Shown: positions 8,436 to 17,265, counted from the first letter of the stretch. The stretch is 64,000 bases of DNA from Prorocentrum cordatum (GCA_963575745.1 CAUYUJ010007447.1:422501-486500); one strand, 5' to 3'. Numbers and translations: made by a program. The notes: generated from the letters alone by a model not told the origin.

Positions 8436-11348
8436 ATGCTGCACCTGTTCTCCAGGCGATGTGGGTTGCCTGGAGGTTTTGACGTGGCAGTGCGTGCATG
8501 TGGTGGCGAAGTGGACGCGGTTGGCTTGACGGCGTCGGCGGAGCTGGACTTGTGCGACGAGTACGTGTTCGAGGGTTTCCTCGGCAAGGTTAGGTCCAAG
8601 ACGTACGCCGCGGTGTTCATGACTCCGCCTAGTAGCACGTTTCGCACGCCGACTGCGACGTGCAGCGATGGGGGGCGCGGGCCGCACATGCTGCGTGGGC
8701 GCGGAACTCCTGACATTTATGGTGTTCGCGGGCTTCGTGGGCGCCATAAGGAGATGGTCCGCGCGGGTACGCTGTGTGCCTTGCGGTGCGCTGTGGTTGC
8801 CGATGCCTGCATGGAGTGCGACGTCGTGTGGCTGTGGGCACAGCCGGAGTCGTGCGGCGACGAACCTCGCATGTTCGACCTGCCCGAGGTGGCGCGGCTG
8901 CTGGAGCGCGAGGGCGTTCTCGGTACTTCCTTGGACCAGTGTGCGTATGGCAGCCCGTGCCGGAAGCCCACTACGTTCGTAGGCAACTTGCAGCTGGTGG
9001 GCCTACGCTGCAGACATGGGGCTCGGCATCATTGCGAACCGTGGTCGACTGAGAGCTTCGCTGCGTTTCCGGCGCCCCTGAATAGGTATGTGGCGGAGCA
9101 TGTCGCAGCTGCGGTTGCGCGGCGGAGGCGGCAGGGCGACGTTTCTGCACCTCGTGAGCCTGCGTGCGTCGGCCGTGGGCGCACGGAGCGCGAGCAGGTG
9201 TTGCGCGACGCGGCTCTACTGGCATTGCGCGGTGACGCGCCGCCCGAACCCGGAGACGTGACCTACGAGAATGCGCTGCGGGGTGCCCGGGTCAATCCGA
9301 AGGAGGTGCGGCAGCAGGAAGACGCTGACTGTCTCGGCGGAATGGCCCGGGCGGCAAAGGCAGTCGCCTCGCTGCCGGGCAACCTCGTCACAGGCGGCCG
9401 CGTGCGCGCAATCTTGGACGAATACTTGCACGAGAACCCGTCGGTGATCGACGAGTGTCTGGACGCGCTTGGTTCCGAGGCCCCAGACGCTGGTCCGCGC
9501 GAGGCGACGTTGGACACGTTGCGCGCGCTGATTGCGAAGCTATTCGAGGTCACGGACGTGGGAGCGACGAAGAACGAGGATTGCTCGTCGCCGATTCGGT
9601 CGTCGCTCCTTGCCGCCTGGGCTGATCGCGCCGGCGACCCGGGCCGCGAGGCGGCGAGGTGGGTTGCGTCTGGCGCTCCCGCCGGCATCTTGGCGCAGCC
9701 GTTGTTGGCGGGCGTCTTCCCTCTGGCCGATCCCGAGTCCGGCGACGTCGTGGCACCCGAGGACCTAGATGCCTCGATCGACGATTTCCGGAACTACGCC
9801 GGAATGGAGGAGGACGACGAGGTCATGGCGCAGTTGCTTGAGTACACCAGCAAGGGCTACCTGAAACGGTTCGACTCCTTTGAGGCCTGCGAGGCTTACT
9901 TGGGCGGCCCCCCCGTGCTCTCGCGTTTCGGGGTGGTGTCGAAGGTGAGGTTCGGCAAGTTGAAGCGCAGATTGATCCTCGACGTGAAGCAGTCGGGGGT
10001 GAAGCTCAGCACTCGGCGGGTGCACAGAGTCCCCCTGCCGAGGGTGACCGACGTCATGTACGACGTCCGGGACTCCATCAGCAAGCGGCCGCTTGCCGCT
10101 GACGAGGCCATCGAATTCATGGTTTTGGATTTCGTCGACGCCTTCTGGAACATCCCTCTGGCTAGGGAGGAGCGGCGCTTCTTCGTGGGGGTGATGCGAG
10201 GCGTGTACTTCGTCTTCCTTCGCGCGGCGCAGGGGTCGCGCAATGGGCCGTTAGCATGGGCCGGCGTTGCGTCCCTGGCGGTGCGCTTGGTCCAGGCCGC
10301 TCTCTGGGACAAGGGCGAGTGCAACGTGCGCATCAACACGTACGTGGACGACCCGCTGTCGATGGTGAGGGGCACGACCTCTCAGAGGAGGCAGCGCATT
10401 GCAGTCTTGATCCTCTTGTTCCGGGCATTGGGCTTTCCGCTGTCCTTTCGGAAGGGGTCTCTTGGGGCCCGCGTCGATTGGATAGGGCTGACCGTCCACG
10501 TCCAGCCAAAGGTGTTGCACGTCACGATCGCCAGGCAGCGCGTCGACGAGTTGAGGGGGCTCGTCGAGGAAGCCTTGGCGGTGAACGTCATTAGTAGGAA
10601 GTGGCTCAAGAGCTTCGCGGGTAAGGCCAGCAGCTTTGCATCGGTGTTGGTCTTCTGGAGGCCCTTCCTTCAGTTCCTGTGGTCGGCGATCTACGCGGCC
10701 CCGTCGGCGGGCGTCCCCAAGCACTGCGTCTGGGCCAAGCAGTGCGCGGTGTCGTTCAAGTGGATCAAAGCGTTCCTGGACGGCATCGAGGGCGATATGG
10801 TCCGCACGTTCGACTTGGATCTCCAGCAGGTCTGTAAGGTGAGGATTCGCATGGTGTTCGACGCCTCGCCGTGGGGTGCCGGCGGCGTGCTGCTGGAGGG
10901 GGACAAGATCGTCGCGTGGTTCGCGACGGAGTTCGGCGAGCAGGACGAGATCGCCACAGGGGTGCAGTTTGGCAGGTCCGAGTCCCAGCAGGTCGCAGAG
11001 GCACTCAGCATCCTGCTGGGGATGAGGGCGTGGGCCAACTCTTGGCTTGGGTGTTCCCCGAGGCTTGAAGTGCGTTCTGACAGTGTCACGGCGCTCTACA
11101 TGCTGGCGCGGATGAAGACGCACAGCCCTCACGTCGCCGTGATTGCCAGGGAGCTGGCCCTTGCCCTCTCGGACGCCTGCGTCAGGCCAGACGTGGTGGC
11201 GCACATCCCAGGCGTGGCGAACGGGTTGGCAGATCGTCTGAGCCGCCGCTTTCAGCCAGGCATCCGTTTCTCCCTCCCTCATGCTTTAGTCTTCGTGCCT
11301 GAGACTGTTATCCCGCCGCGGGCGCCTGGCTATTATCGTAGTGTCTGA
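8436..11348 (+). CDS. pol: element 1 Pol: methyltransferase-like, RT and RNase H
   Basis: A 970-residue replication protein. Residues 1-190 hold a cytosine-methyltransferase-like fold: LHLFSRRCGLPGGF as a motif-I-like start, TPPSSTF where GPPC would stand (Cys replaced), QPESCGDEP in place of an ENP-type motif, then LDQCAYG and KPTTF. The RT follows: LILDVKQSG, LDFVDAFWNIPL with the first catalytic Asp (about 563-575), and YVDDP (about 635). RNase H has FDASPWGAGG (about 808), a Glu in QQVAEAL (about 855), RSDSVTAL (about 880) and HIPGVANGLADRLSR (about 922). The frame is open upstream of the ATG back to the gag TGA, with GTG at 8337 the earliest alternative start. RT and RNase H motifs appear intact, so it may be functional. 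Confidence 0.9.
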   Translation: MLHLFSRRCGLPGGFDVAVRACGGEVDAVGLTASAELDLCDEYVFEGFLGKVRSKTYAAVFMTPPSSTFRTPTATCSDGGRGPHMLRGRGTPDIYGVRGLRGRHKEMVRAGTLCALRCAVVADACMECDVVWLWAQPESCGDEPRMFDLPEVARLLEREGVLGTSLDQCAYGSPCRKPTTFVGNLQLVGLRCRHGARHHCEPWSTESFAAFPAPLNRYVAEHVAAAVARRRRQGDVSAPREPACVGRGRTEREQVLRDAALLALRGDAPPEPGDVTYENALRGARVNPKEVRQQEDADCLGGMARAAKAVASLPGNLVTGGRVRAILDEYLHENPSVIDECLDALGSEAPDAGPREATLDTLRALIAKLFEVTDVGATKNEDCSSPIRSSLLAAWADRAGDPGREAARWVASGAPAGILAQPLLAGVFPLADPESGDVVAPEDLDASIDDFRNYAGMEEDDEVMAQLLEYTSKGYLKRFDSFEACEAYLGGPPVLSRFGVVSKVRFGKLKRRLILDVKQSGVKLSTRRVHRVPLPRVTDVMYDVRDSISKRPLAADEAIEFMVLDFVDAFWNIPLAREERRFFVGVMRGVYFVFLRAAQGSRNGPLAWAGVASLAVRLVQAALWDKGECNVRINTYVDDPLSMVRGTTSQRRQRIAVLILLFRALGFPLSFRKGSLGARVDWIGLTVHVQPKVLHVTIARQRVDELRGLVEEALAVNVISRKWLKSFAGKASSFASVLVFWRPFLQFLWSAIYAAPSAGVPKHCVWAKQCAVSFKWIKAFLDGIEGDMVRTFDLDLQQVCKVRIRMVFDASPWGAGGVLLEGDKIVAWFATEFGEQDEIATGVQFGRSESQQVAEALSILLGMRAWANSWLGCSPRLEVRSDSVTALYMLARMKTHSPHVAVIARELALALSDACVRPDVVAHIPGVANGLADRLSRRFQPGIRFSLPHALVFVPETVIPPRAPGYYRSV

Positions 11349-12067
11349 TCCGCGTTGCAAAGGCGTGGAGCGGGGATCAGCATGAAAATAAGTCGCGTTA
11401 AGCTGCTTAGCGCAGCGTCGGGTCGTCAGTAATTGGCGGCTCGGGCTTTTCAAAATCGGGGTGTCAAGCTGCTTGGCGCCCCGTGGGGGGGTGTTCTGGT
11501 CTGCGGGCTCTGTCGCGTCAAGCTGCTTGGCGCAGCGCCGCATCATCGGGGCATCCTGTCGGTCAGCTGTTCACGGCGTCGGGCCGCCAAGCTGCTTGGC
11601 GGTCCGTGTTCTGCTGGAAGGCTCCGGTGCGTCAAGCTGCTTGGCGCCGCGCCGCGTCGCTGGGCCGCGTGCCGGCGTGGGCTTCGCGGGGGTAGGTCGT
11701 CAAGCTGCTTGGCGACCAGTGCTTTTTGGAAAACCCCCCCCTAAGGATCCTTAGGGGGGGTTTCTCTGGTGCCACATTTTGCACTTCTCTCTGGTGTTGC
11801 CCCTCGCCGAGAGCCTTCCGGAGGGCGTCCCGGATACGAAACTCTGGGAGTTCGTATCTTCCGTGTCCGGGGCGGACGGCCTCCGGGAGGCGCGCCGGCC
11901 TCCGCAGGATTGGTCCCTGGACGTGGCTCTGGGCCAGCTTCCGAGGGTCTGAGGCCCAGTGCAACCCTCAACCGGACCAGGTCACCCGTGAAGCTGCTTG
12001 GCGGGTCGGCCTGGTCGTCGCCAGGGGGCCCGGCGTGGCGTCCGTACCGTTTTGGTTCCCGCTCAGC
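11349..12067 (+). promoter_or_regulatory. pol-YR spacer with palindrome array and hairpin
   Basis: A 719-bp non-coding spacer. It has seven copies of the core AAGCTGCTT at 11400, 11466, 11520, 11589, 11634, 11702 and 11991. Most extend to CAAGCTGCTTGGCG, in which CAAGC and GCTTG pair around one central base. A strong hairpin follows at 11731-11763. The spacer could hold signals for YR expression, recombinase binding or RNA folding. The function is inferred only from the repetition. Confidence 0.6.
11731..11763. promoter_or_regulatory. long near-perfect hairpin
   Basis: AAA, eight C and TAAGGA face TCCTTA, seven G and TTT, centred on a GGATCC site: about 16-bp arms with one unpaired C. It lies between the sixth and seventh palindromes and upstream of the likely YR start. 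Confidence 0.8.
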
Positions 12068-13726
12068 ATGCCGAAACGCAAACTGGCGCCGAGCGGCCCG
12101 CCGCGCTTGCGATGGTCCGCCGCGGAGCCCACGGTGTCGCGGGCCGCAGCTGCTGCCGGGGTCATCGGGCGTCCTTTTGATCAGCCAGTTCAGCTTCCTG
12201 GGCCTGCTCCGGGGCGCGGCGGCGGCGGTCGGAGCGTCGAGGCAGCGACGCAAGGCCGGCCAACTGATGCAAGTGGTAGCTCGCGGCACGACATGCCCAC
12301 GCTGCGGCCATCGAGTCGCGGTAACAGGGCGCTGGCACTCGCTGCGGCAGAGTCGGAGGGCTCCCGAGCGAGTGCGCTGAACGACCTCATGTCGGCCACA
12401 GTGGCCGCCTCGGCAGCTGCTCCGAGGGAGTCGCTGCTTCATACGTGGTGCTTCTTCCATGCCGCCTGGTTTGGTTCGGACATTGACGTGCTCCCGGTCA
12501 CAGTGGCCAAACTTTACGCGGTGGGGGCCATGCTGCGTGCCGGCGGCTACCGGTCTGTTGGAAATTACATTTCTCGCGTCAAGGATTGGCACCTGGAGCA
12601 CGGCTACGCGTGGACGGAGCACTTGGAGCGAGCAGAACGACAGACGAAACGGTCAGTGACGAGAGGCATTGGTCCAGCTCGGCAGTCTGCTGCATTGGAC
12701 GTTGACGTGGCATGGAGAGCTACCGCTTCTTGCTCCCCGGATCCTGTCTGCCCTGGAGGGCCCGTGGGCGCGGCGAACCTGGTAGTGGCGGGCTCATTCT
12801 GGATGCTCCGGGAGCTCGAGCTCAGCTTCGCGAAGGTCAAGCATCTGGCGGTCGACGTCGGGAAGCAGTTCGTGGACTGGACGTTGCCGACCTCGAAGAC
12901 TGATGTTCGGGGTCTGGGGAAGGTTCGTAGATGGGAGTGCATTTGCCGTGGCGACCGTCTGCGTGCATGCCCGTTTCATGCCATTCTGGACCAGCTGGCT
13001 GTCTTAGAGAGGAAGTTCGGCGGCACCGTCGACTTGCAGGAGTTGCCAGTGTTCCCTACGTTGTCCGGGGGGTGCGTTGAGAAGGAAGCGGTTGTGAAGA
13101 CCATCGAGTACGTGGCACTACGTTGCGAAGAGCGGCTGTTTGATGATCTTGGAGCTCGGCGCTTTGGAGGCCACAGCCTGCGCGTGACGGGTGCGAGACA
13201 CCTGGCTGGAATGGGGGTGAGCATAGCGCTCATCCAGTTGATGGCCCGTTGGTCGTCCGACGTCGTTCTGCGCTACGTCGCGGAGTCGCCTCTCAGAGGT
13301 CTGTCGGACGTCGTGCGACGCGGGGCCGCAGCGGCGCCCCTTGGCCACACCATCCAGGAGCTTGCCGCGCAGGTGGACACTTTGACGGAGGGCGCCGTCG
13401 CGGACAGGCGCACGTTGGTCTACTTGCGCGAAGAGCTGGAGCTTGCGAAAGCCAGGGAGGTGTCCCCGCCTGCGCCCATGGTCTCAGACACCTTCGTTCG
13501 CAACCTGGAGTCGGGCGTTGTGCATCGCCCGGCTGTGTGGTCGCGGGGCGTCGCGCCACGATGGTGGCAAGCGTGGTGTGGTTGGTCTTTTGGAAGTTCC
13601 GCCTTCGAGGAGTGCGCTTCGTTGCCGACGTGCGGCGCCGAGCTGTGCGGCGTGTGCTTCCGCAGCGAGAAGCGCGAGGCGTTGCGTGCCGAAGCGTCGG
13701 GCTCGACGGGTTCATCGTCGTCTTGA
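12068..13726 (+). CDS. element 1 tyrosine recombinase
   Basis: A 552-residue YR that would integrate the circular DNA copy. The catalytic residues can be placed: box I Arg in LRELEL (about 246), HSLRVTGAR with the His and Arg (about 368-371), RW in ARWSSDVV (about 393) and the nucleophile Tyr in LRYVAE (about 402). After the catalytic core come a coiled-coil-like segment (about 430-470) and a Cys-rich patch near the end (CASLPTCGAELCGVC). The start at 12068 (MPKRKLAPSG) is the first in-frame ATG. The frame is open further upstream into the hairpin but without an ATG. I see no disruption. Confidence 0.9.
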   Translation: MPKRKLAPSGPPRLRWSAAEPTVSRAAAAAGVIGRPFDQPVQLPGPAPGRGGGGRSVEAATQGRPTDASGSSRHDMPTLRPSSRGNRALALAAAESEGSRASALNDLMSATVAASAAAPRESLLHTWCFFHAAWFGSDIDVLPVTVAKLYAVGAMLRAGGYRSVGNYISRVKDWHLEHGYAWTEHLERAERQTKRSVTRGIGPARQSAALDVDVAWRATASCSPDPVCPGGPVGAANLVVAGSFWMLRELELSFAKVKHLAVDVGKQFVDWTLPTSKTDVRGLGKVRRWECICRGDRLRACPFHAILDQLAVLERKFGGTVDLQELPVFPTLSGGCVEKEAVVKTIEYVALRCEERLFDDLGARRFGGHSLRVTGARHLAGMGVSIALIQLMARWSSDVVLRYVAESPLRGLSDVVRRGAAAAPLGHTIQELAAQVDTLTEGAVADRRTLVYLREELELAKAREVSPPAPMVSDTFVRNLESGVVHRPAVWSRGVAPRWWQAWCGWSFGSSAFEECASLPTCGAELCGVCFRSEKREALRAEASGSTGSSSS

Positions 13727-13837
13727 GTGCCCGAAGGTTCCTCCCGAGGCTTCCACATCACAGCCTCGAAGGTCGGTGGGTGTCTTTCGATGGCCGCTCG
13801 TAAGCCCTGCCCAGCACGGTATCGCTGTTGAGTTAAT

Positions 13838-13945
13838 GCGGAGGCGTTGCGGCCAGCAGCGACGCAACTCAGCAGCGATGACAAAAATGATGTTCATCTT
13901 TGCCTGTGCTGGGTGGGTGGGGCGGTTGTTCCGACACAGCTTGTG
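13838..13945 (+). repeat. element 1 split repeat B1
   Basis: 108 bp identical to 14137-14244. It directly abuts A2, forming the circle-junction-like B1/A2 boundary. Confidence 0.93.
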
Positions 13946-14108
13946 GAGTCGAACATGGCACATGTGAGTGGCACAAGCTGGAGGAACCCTGGTGGGTGGG
14001 TGGATTCGCAGATACTCATGATATGCTTCCAGTGCCAGTAGAACGCAGCAAACACATGTCTTGTACGTTGCCATTGTGGCCCAGGTGTCAGGCGTTCTCC
14101 TCGAGAAC
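13946..14108 (+). repeat. element 1 split repeat A2
   Basis: 163 bp copy of A1. It is separated from B2 by a 28-bp unique spacer (14109-14136). Confidence 0.93.
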
Positions 14109-14136
14109 CTCCCGCCCGCCCTGCATTTTTCCAAAG

Positions 14137-14244
14137 GCGGAGGCGTTGCGGCCAGCAGCGACGCAACTCAGCAGCGATGACAAAAATGATGTTCATCTTT
14201 GCCTGTGCTGGGTGGGTGGGGCGGTTGTTCCGACACAGCTTGTG
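14137..14244 (+). repeat. element 1 split repeat B2 (right end)
   Basis: 108 bp identical to B1. It marks the 3' end of the element, and host repeat resumes at 14245. Confidence 0.93.
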
Positions 14245-14560
14245 AGATTGTGAAAACGGCCCGTCTTCCATCTTTGAAGCTGTTGCAAACTTTCCAGACG
14301 AATGTGCGCGGTGCTAAGGCGAAAACCACATTGTGAAGAGGAGCCGCCCCCCATCCTTGCAGCTGTTGCTTGCAAGACGAACGTGCGCGACGCTAAGGCG
14401 AGAACAACACGTTCAAAACGGCCCGCCCCCCGTCTTCGAAACGATTGCAGACTTGAAGACGACTGTGCGCGGCGCTCGGCGAGAGCCACCTTTTGAAAAC
14501 CACCCGCCCTCCATCAGCGAAGCGTTTGTATTTTTCAAGGTCCAGCATCATAGCTGGTGA
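14245..14560 (+). repeat. tandem repeat of about 75 bp, right side of element 1
   Basis: Four diverged units of the form GTGCGCGGYGCTAAGGCGAAAACC...GAAAACGGCCCGCCYYCCATC...TTGCARAC. The same family appears in reverse orientation at 24880-25160, where GTGGTTTTCGCCTTAGCACC is the exact reverse complement of part of a unit here. Confidence 0.8.
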
Positions 14561-14639
14561 GGCAATCTCAGGCCAACCGCCCAGCCGGCCCGACCGACAC
14601 GTTCCTGGGATGCGACGGGGAGGAGCTGTGTATAAGGAC

Positions 14640-14790
14640 AAGGGATGGAGGAGGCGGAGGAGGAGGAGGAGGCGGAGGAGGAGGAGCACGAGGAGGAGGA
14701 GGAGGAAGAGGAGGAGGAGGAGGAGGAGGAGGAGGAGGAGGAGGAGGAGGAGCAGGAGGAGGGAGGAGGAGGAGGAGGAGGAGGGCCTCC
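14640..14790 (+). repeat. (GGA)n purine tract
   Basis: About 150 bases of GGA/GGC triplets. Poly-Glu, poly-Gly and poly-Arg frames here, and poly-Ser/Leu frames on the other strand, are repeat artefacts. Confidence 0.95.
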
Positions 14791-15229
14791 CCCTACCCAG
14801 CAAAGCCTTGCGACAGGGGCGCCCTCCGGCGCCGGCGGGGCCCGTCGCCCCCGCCGAGGTCCCTGGAGGTGGGCCCCTCCGGCGAGGTCGCGCGGACGGA
14901 GCCGGGGCCTGGCGCGAGCAGCGAGGCAGAGCGGCCACAACTGGGGGTCAGGGGCAACGACAGGGGGGGATTCAGTCAGCCCGCAGGGGGGGATCCAAGT
15001 GGGGCTGTGGGCCTGGTTGCCATGTATCTGCCCTGGGAGGAGGAGAGTGCCCCCGCAACGTATCGAAGGGCAGGGCGGGAGGCTTGCAAGCTGGGGTGCA
15101 CATTCCGTGCCATGTGGGGAGGCGCATGTCCAACCCTGGGTTTCCAAAGCGGGGCTAGGCGTTGTTCCCGAATTCGGTTTCTCCTTCGCTTTCTTCCTTG
15201 AAGGTTCGGAGGTTGATAGACCTGCTACC
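14791..15229. other. no recognised gene
   Basis: GC-rich sequence with frames open in several phases after the purine tract. No domain recognised. Confidence 0.4.
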
Positions 15230-15356
15230 CTGACACGTCGGTTGGCGAATTTGCCCTTTCCGATTCGCCAGAGGGCGTCGCGGCCGTCATTTTTGGGGAT
15301 CCAGGTCCGTCGGTTTCGGTCCTAGGCCGTTTTCGCTAAAGGGAGGTTTGTCCACT
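15230..15356 (+). repeat. dispersed repeat family B, copy 1
   Basis: CCTGACACGTCGGTTGGCGA, then GAGGGCGTCGCGGCCGTCAT, CCAGGTCCGTCGGTTTCG and GGGAGGTTTGTCCAC. Recurs at 42033-42178 and 52370-52500. Confidence 0.8.
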
Positions 15357-15583
15357 GCCGAGATGAGCAGCTTTCCCAAGGGTGCCCTTGCATCCTTGCC
15401 TCCTCGGCCCATCCTTGACCGCTTTCGCTGGCCACGCCCCGCCCGCAAGATGTCGACAGGGCCTTCCAATGCCCTTGCAGCCTCATCGTGCGCCCTTATC
15501 ATGCGGGTTGAGTGTAGGGGGGATAGACTCGGGGGATGCATCGATTCCCAATCGCCCATCCATCGCCGCCAGAGGGGCCCCGT

Positions 15584-15832
15584 GACCCGGCCGCCCAGGA
15601 GCGTGCGGATCTGCTGCCGGGGGCCCCTCGGCGATCTCTCGGCGATGTGTCGCCGATTCCAGGTCGATGTTTTCCCCACTGAGCTGGACCCCCCTGTCGT
15701 TGACCCTCAGGGGGAGCTGCGGCCCTCACCCTCGGGGGAGGCGATCTCTCGGCGATGTATCGCCGATTCCAGGTCGATGTTTTCCCCACTGAGCTGGACC
15801 CCTCTGTCGTTGACCCTCGGGGGAGCGTAAGA
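15584..15832 (+). repeat. tandem repeat of 110 bp
   Basis: Two units carrying GGCGATCTCTCGGCGATGTR, TCGCCGATTCCAGGTCGATG and TTTTCCCCACTGAGCTGGAC. The leading part (GGAGCGTGCGG...) recurs at 50630-50725. Confidence 0.85.
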
Positions 15833-16028
15833 CCCGGGTTTGCCAGGACTCGGGTTCGCCATCGTTTTTTGACGACCGCGCCTCGGATTTTGACGAGGAG
15901 GAGTTTCGTGGGACGTCTGCAGCGGGAGGCCTCGGGTAAATGCCGGCTCGGCCTCGTCATTTTTTGACGACCTCGTCGGGGATTTCCGAGTCCCCTGTAC
16001 CCAGGTCTTACGTCCCCCCTGACTACCG
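15833..16028. repeat. imperfect repeats around TTTTTTGACGAC
   Basis: GCCATCGTTTTTTGACGACC and CCTCGTCATTTTTTGACGACC, about 100 bases apart, within similar GACTCGGGTT/CGAGTCCCC surroundings. Confidence 0.6.
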
Positions 16029-16411
16029 TGGACCCTCGGGGGGAGCTGCGGCCCTCACCCTCGGGGGAGGCAGAGGCACCACCACCGACGGAAGGCTTCT
16101 GGCAGGCTGCGGTGCCTCGGGGGGCCCTCGCTCGATGCTTTCCCCACTGAGCTGGACTCCCCTGTCGTTGACCCTCGGGGGGAGCTGCGGCCCTCACCCT
16201 CGGGGGAGGCAGAGGTGCCACCACCGACGGAGGGCTTCTGGCAGGCTGCGGTGCCTCGGGGGGCCCTCGCTCGATGTTTTCCCCACTGAGCTGGACCCCC
16301 CTGTCGTTGACCCTCGGGGGGAGCTGCGGCCCTCACCCTCGGGGGAGGCAGAGGTGCCACCACCGACGGAAGGCTTCTGGCAGGCTGCGGTGCCTCGGGG
16401 GGCCCTCGCCC
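16029..16411 (+). repeat. 139-bp tandem repeat
   Basis: Nearly three units with CTCGGGGGGAGCTGCGGCCC, GAGGCAGAGGTGCCACCACC, GGCTTCTGGCAGGCTGCGGT and TTTTCCCCACTGAGCTGGAC. The CTCGATG landmarks are at 16131 and 16270. It is related to 15584-15832. Confidence 0.9.
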
Positions 16412-16473
16412 GGCCCCGGGACCGTCAAACAGCGGCTCGGGGTGGAGGGGTCCAGACCTCTGGGGGGGGCCCA

Positions 16474-16528
<55 letters not shown>
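16474..16528. repeat. (TA)n microsatellite
   Basis: About 27 TA dinucleotides. The poly-Tyr/Ile frames are artefacts. Confidence 0.97.
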
Positions 16529-16532
<4 letters not shown>

Positions 16533-16724
16533 GCCACCTCCCTCACCCCCTCCCTCTCCCAGGAAAGGGGAGAGGAAGAGGAGGGCAGAAGGGAGAGGAG
16601 GAATCGACGTGGTGGTGGTTTTATCTTCTTGGGTCCCCATCTGGGGGTCCGCGTCATGAAAAGAAACATGCCATCGGGGGCCTGGGAAGGCACTGCTGCC
16701 GCTGATTTTGCCTCGCTTTCGCCT

Positions 16725-16835
16725 TTGAGGGGGTGGGTCTCGGGGGAGGCCCTCGTCGCCACGGCTGGATTCGCTTCGGAATTCTGGTCAGAGCGCACCC
16801 CAGGAGAGGTCCGGTAAGCAGCGGTATCGGTATCT
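16725..16835 (+). repeat. dispersed repeat family A, copy 1
   Basis: GGGAGGCCCTCGTCGCC, GGCTGGATTCGCTTCGGAAT, TTCTGGTCAGAGCGCACCCC and AGCAGCGGTATCGGTATC. Other copies lie at 41925-42030 (reverse), 43085-43190 and 51538-51648. Confidence 0.85.
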
Positions 16836-17122
16836 TTGTCCCCCCATTGCCCCTCTGGGGGACCGATCGTTAGATGTTGGTTTGGAGACCTTCATGGGGC
16901 CTACTGATAGATCTGTTCGACTCTAGTTCCACGCTGGCTTCTCGACTCTAGTCGGATTCTGGTTTGACTCTAGTTTGACTCGAATTCGATTCAAGTCGAC
17001 GGACGTTAGACGCAGCATCGGCGCATGCGTGGAGCAAGTGGCTCCAGTAAGGTCCCCAGCACGAGCATCTAACATCGGCTGTGGTCCGTATCCTCTTGGG
17101 TCGGAGAAGTAGAGCACACACA
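16836..17122. other. no recognised gene
   Basis: Short GACTCTAGTTT/TCGACTCTAG words repeat at 16920-16990. Nothing else is visible. Confidence 0.4.
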
Positions 17123-17265
17123 CATACACTTTCCGAGCTCCGTGCGGGTTTCTTGGATCGGCGCTGGGCCCCCCTACTGGCGGCTCCAGCGCCACCCCTG
17201 GCGCGCCCTGCTCGTCAGGGAGGGGACCGACCCAAGAAACCCATGCGAACCTCCGAAAGTGTATG
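17123..17265. repeat. foldback element, copy 2
   Basis: CATACACTTTCCGAGCTCCG then GCGGGTTTCTTGGATCGG (17123-17161) pairs with CCGACCCAAGAAACCCATGC then CTCCGAAAGTGTATG (17227-17265). The centre contains CCCTGGCGCGCC. It is the longest-armed of the three copies. Confidence 0.85.

Larger units (their letters stand above)
6691..14244 (+). mobile_element. element 1: split-direct-repeat YR retrotransposon
   Basis: Complete element with the order A1 (6691-6854), gag (6906-8285), pol (8436-11348), YR (12068-13726), B1 (13838-13945), A2 (13946-14108), B2 (14137-14244). This split direct repeat layout is the hallmark of PAT and Ngaro elements, which replicate through a circular intermediate closed by their own tyrosine recombinase and make no target-site duplication. 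B1 is followed directly by A2, and that junction equals the expected circle junction. The B copies are identical and the A copies differ by one substitution and one indel, so the insertion is recent. Gag and pol share a frame, separated by a single TGA. Confidence 0.93.

Noticed and set aside
6993-8747. Long open frame of 584 codons on the minus strand over element 1 gag/pol
   Set aside because: Mirror of the GC-rich + strand coding frame; it has no recognisable domain, while the + strand carries zinc knuckle and methyltransferase-like motifs.
10251-11282. 343-codon minus-strand frame over the element 1 RT/RNase H
   Set aside because: Shadow of the RT/RNase H frame, whose catalytic motifs are on the + strand.
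11731-11763. Hairpin as a bacterial rho-independent terminator
   Set aside because: The context is a eukaryotic retroelement and no T-run follows the stem; kept only as an RNA/DNA structure.
14548-15325. Several frames of 180-226 codons over the GGA tract
   Set aside because: Poly-Glu, poly-Gly, poly-Arg or poly-Ser translations of a microsatellite without any domain.
16473-16529. (TA)n tract as a promoter
   Set aside because: A pure dinucleotide microsatellite; dinoflagellates do not use ordinary TATA boxes and no gene follows.
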